Shown here: positions 39,874 through 39,956 of the stretch, piece after piece
Layout of the letters: every line of letters begins with the position of its first letter
How positions within the stretch are numbered: the stretch's first letter is position 1
Program-made: the position numbers and the translations under genes
The notes under the pieces: model-generated
Seen by the model: only the letters and a program-made list of their open reading frames with translations
Told to the model about the DNA's origin: nothing
Database searches by the model: none
DNA from: CAYNEL01 sp964396225
Lineage (GTDB): Bacteria; Patescibacteriota; Minisyncoccia; Moranbacterales; UBA1568
NCBI GenBank assembly: GCA_964396225.1
Contig: CAYNEL010000005.1
Coordinates: forward strand, 1 to 39,956
Direction: 5' to 3'
Length of the DNA: 39,956 nt

Positions 39874-39903
39874 AAAAACCGCCCTTGTCGGGCGGTTTTT
39901 CTG
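39874..39903 (+). terminator. Terminator of the acidic protein gene
   Basis: AAAAACCGCCC/GGGCGGTTTTT (39874-39884 with 39890-39900), loop TTGTC. Confidence 0.9.
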
Positions 39904-39932
39904 TTGACGGAAGGGTGGAAACCGGATATAGT
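39904..39932 (+). promoter_or_regulatory. Promoter reading out of the window
   Basis: TTGACG (39904-39909), 17-base spacer, TATAGT (39927-39932). It drives a gene beyond the right edge. Confidence 0.7.
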
Positions 39933-39956
39933 GGCGGAGTATTTGAGGCGCGGGTC

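Overview
The window looks like chromosomal DNA of a GC-rich member of the Patescibacteria (Candidate Phyla Radiation). This is inferred from the gene families present: two DUF4012/LytR_C-type surface proteins, a bacterial SWIB protein, a Gmad2-M23 peptidase, a sortase with its own substrate, DedA, a dnaG-rpoD pair, tRNA genes without an encoded CCA end, and very short intergenic regions. TGA is used as a normal stop. No phage, IS element, CRISPR array or rRNA was seen.

Layout. 1-1700: pyrF-pyrE. 1709-4996: a membrane-anchored DUF4012 protein (minus strand), tRNA-Gly(CCC), a LytR_C protein and an unknown soluble protein. 5032-8342: dnaG and rpoD, a remnant of the macromolecular synthesis operon. 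8444-10992: an M15 peptidase, tRNA-Asn and a membrane-anchored GH28-type beta-helix protein. 11020-15240: a visibly AT-richer copper island (csoR, copA, an HMA-SafE fusion, a cupredoxin) with a perfect CsoR-type operator inside its promoter; it looks horizontally acquired. 15271-18386: small membrane protein, DedA, a winged-helix-like protein, DUF1428 and a PAS-ECF sigma fusion. 18508-21559: an anaerobic ribonucleotide reductase operon in which the glycyl-radical domain is a separate 67-residue gene between nrdD and nrdG. 21612-31153: mostly monocistronic genes, including a heme-type membrane protein, SWIB protein, a 30-residue membrane peptide ahead of an M23 peptidase, an ASCH-like/AroE-like fusion, a transglutaminase-like protein, a zinc ribbon protein, a beta-helix protein, a deoxyribosyltransferase-like protein, a DUF457 protein and a lipoprotein cyclophilin. 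31228-36185 (minus strand): a compact polyuronate-type exopolysaccharide cluster. 36421-36842: tRNA-Ile, initiator tRNA and tRNA-like debris. 37039-39847: an LPATG surface protein, a sortase carrying calcium-binding repeats, and a very acidic secreted protein.

The most interesting system is the polysaccharide cluster. A short nucleotide-sugar dehydrogenase is followed by one 917-residue protein that joins a processive GT2 synthase, a LysM-like domain and a beta-helix with the DPHD motif of the alginate epimerase AlgG. A second anchored beta-helix protein follows. This would be an Alg8-AlgG-like machine in a single polypeptide, suited to a cell without an outer membrane.

Expression signals are unusually uniform. 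Many genes have an extended -10 element (TGGTATAnT-like) 6-30 bases before the start codon, and 13 starts share the exact context CCTATG with no Shine-Dalgarno sequence. A second group of genes (pyrF, pyrE, M15, the 22526 secreted protein, AroE-like, zinc ribbon, 28682, 30869) has strong GGAGG-type sites instead.
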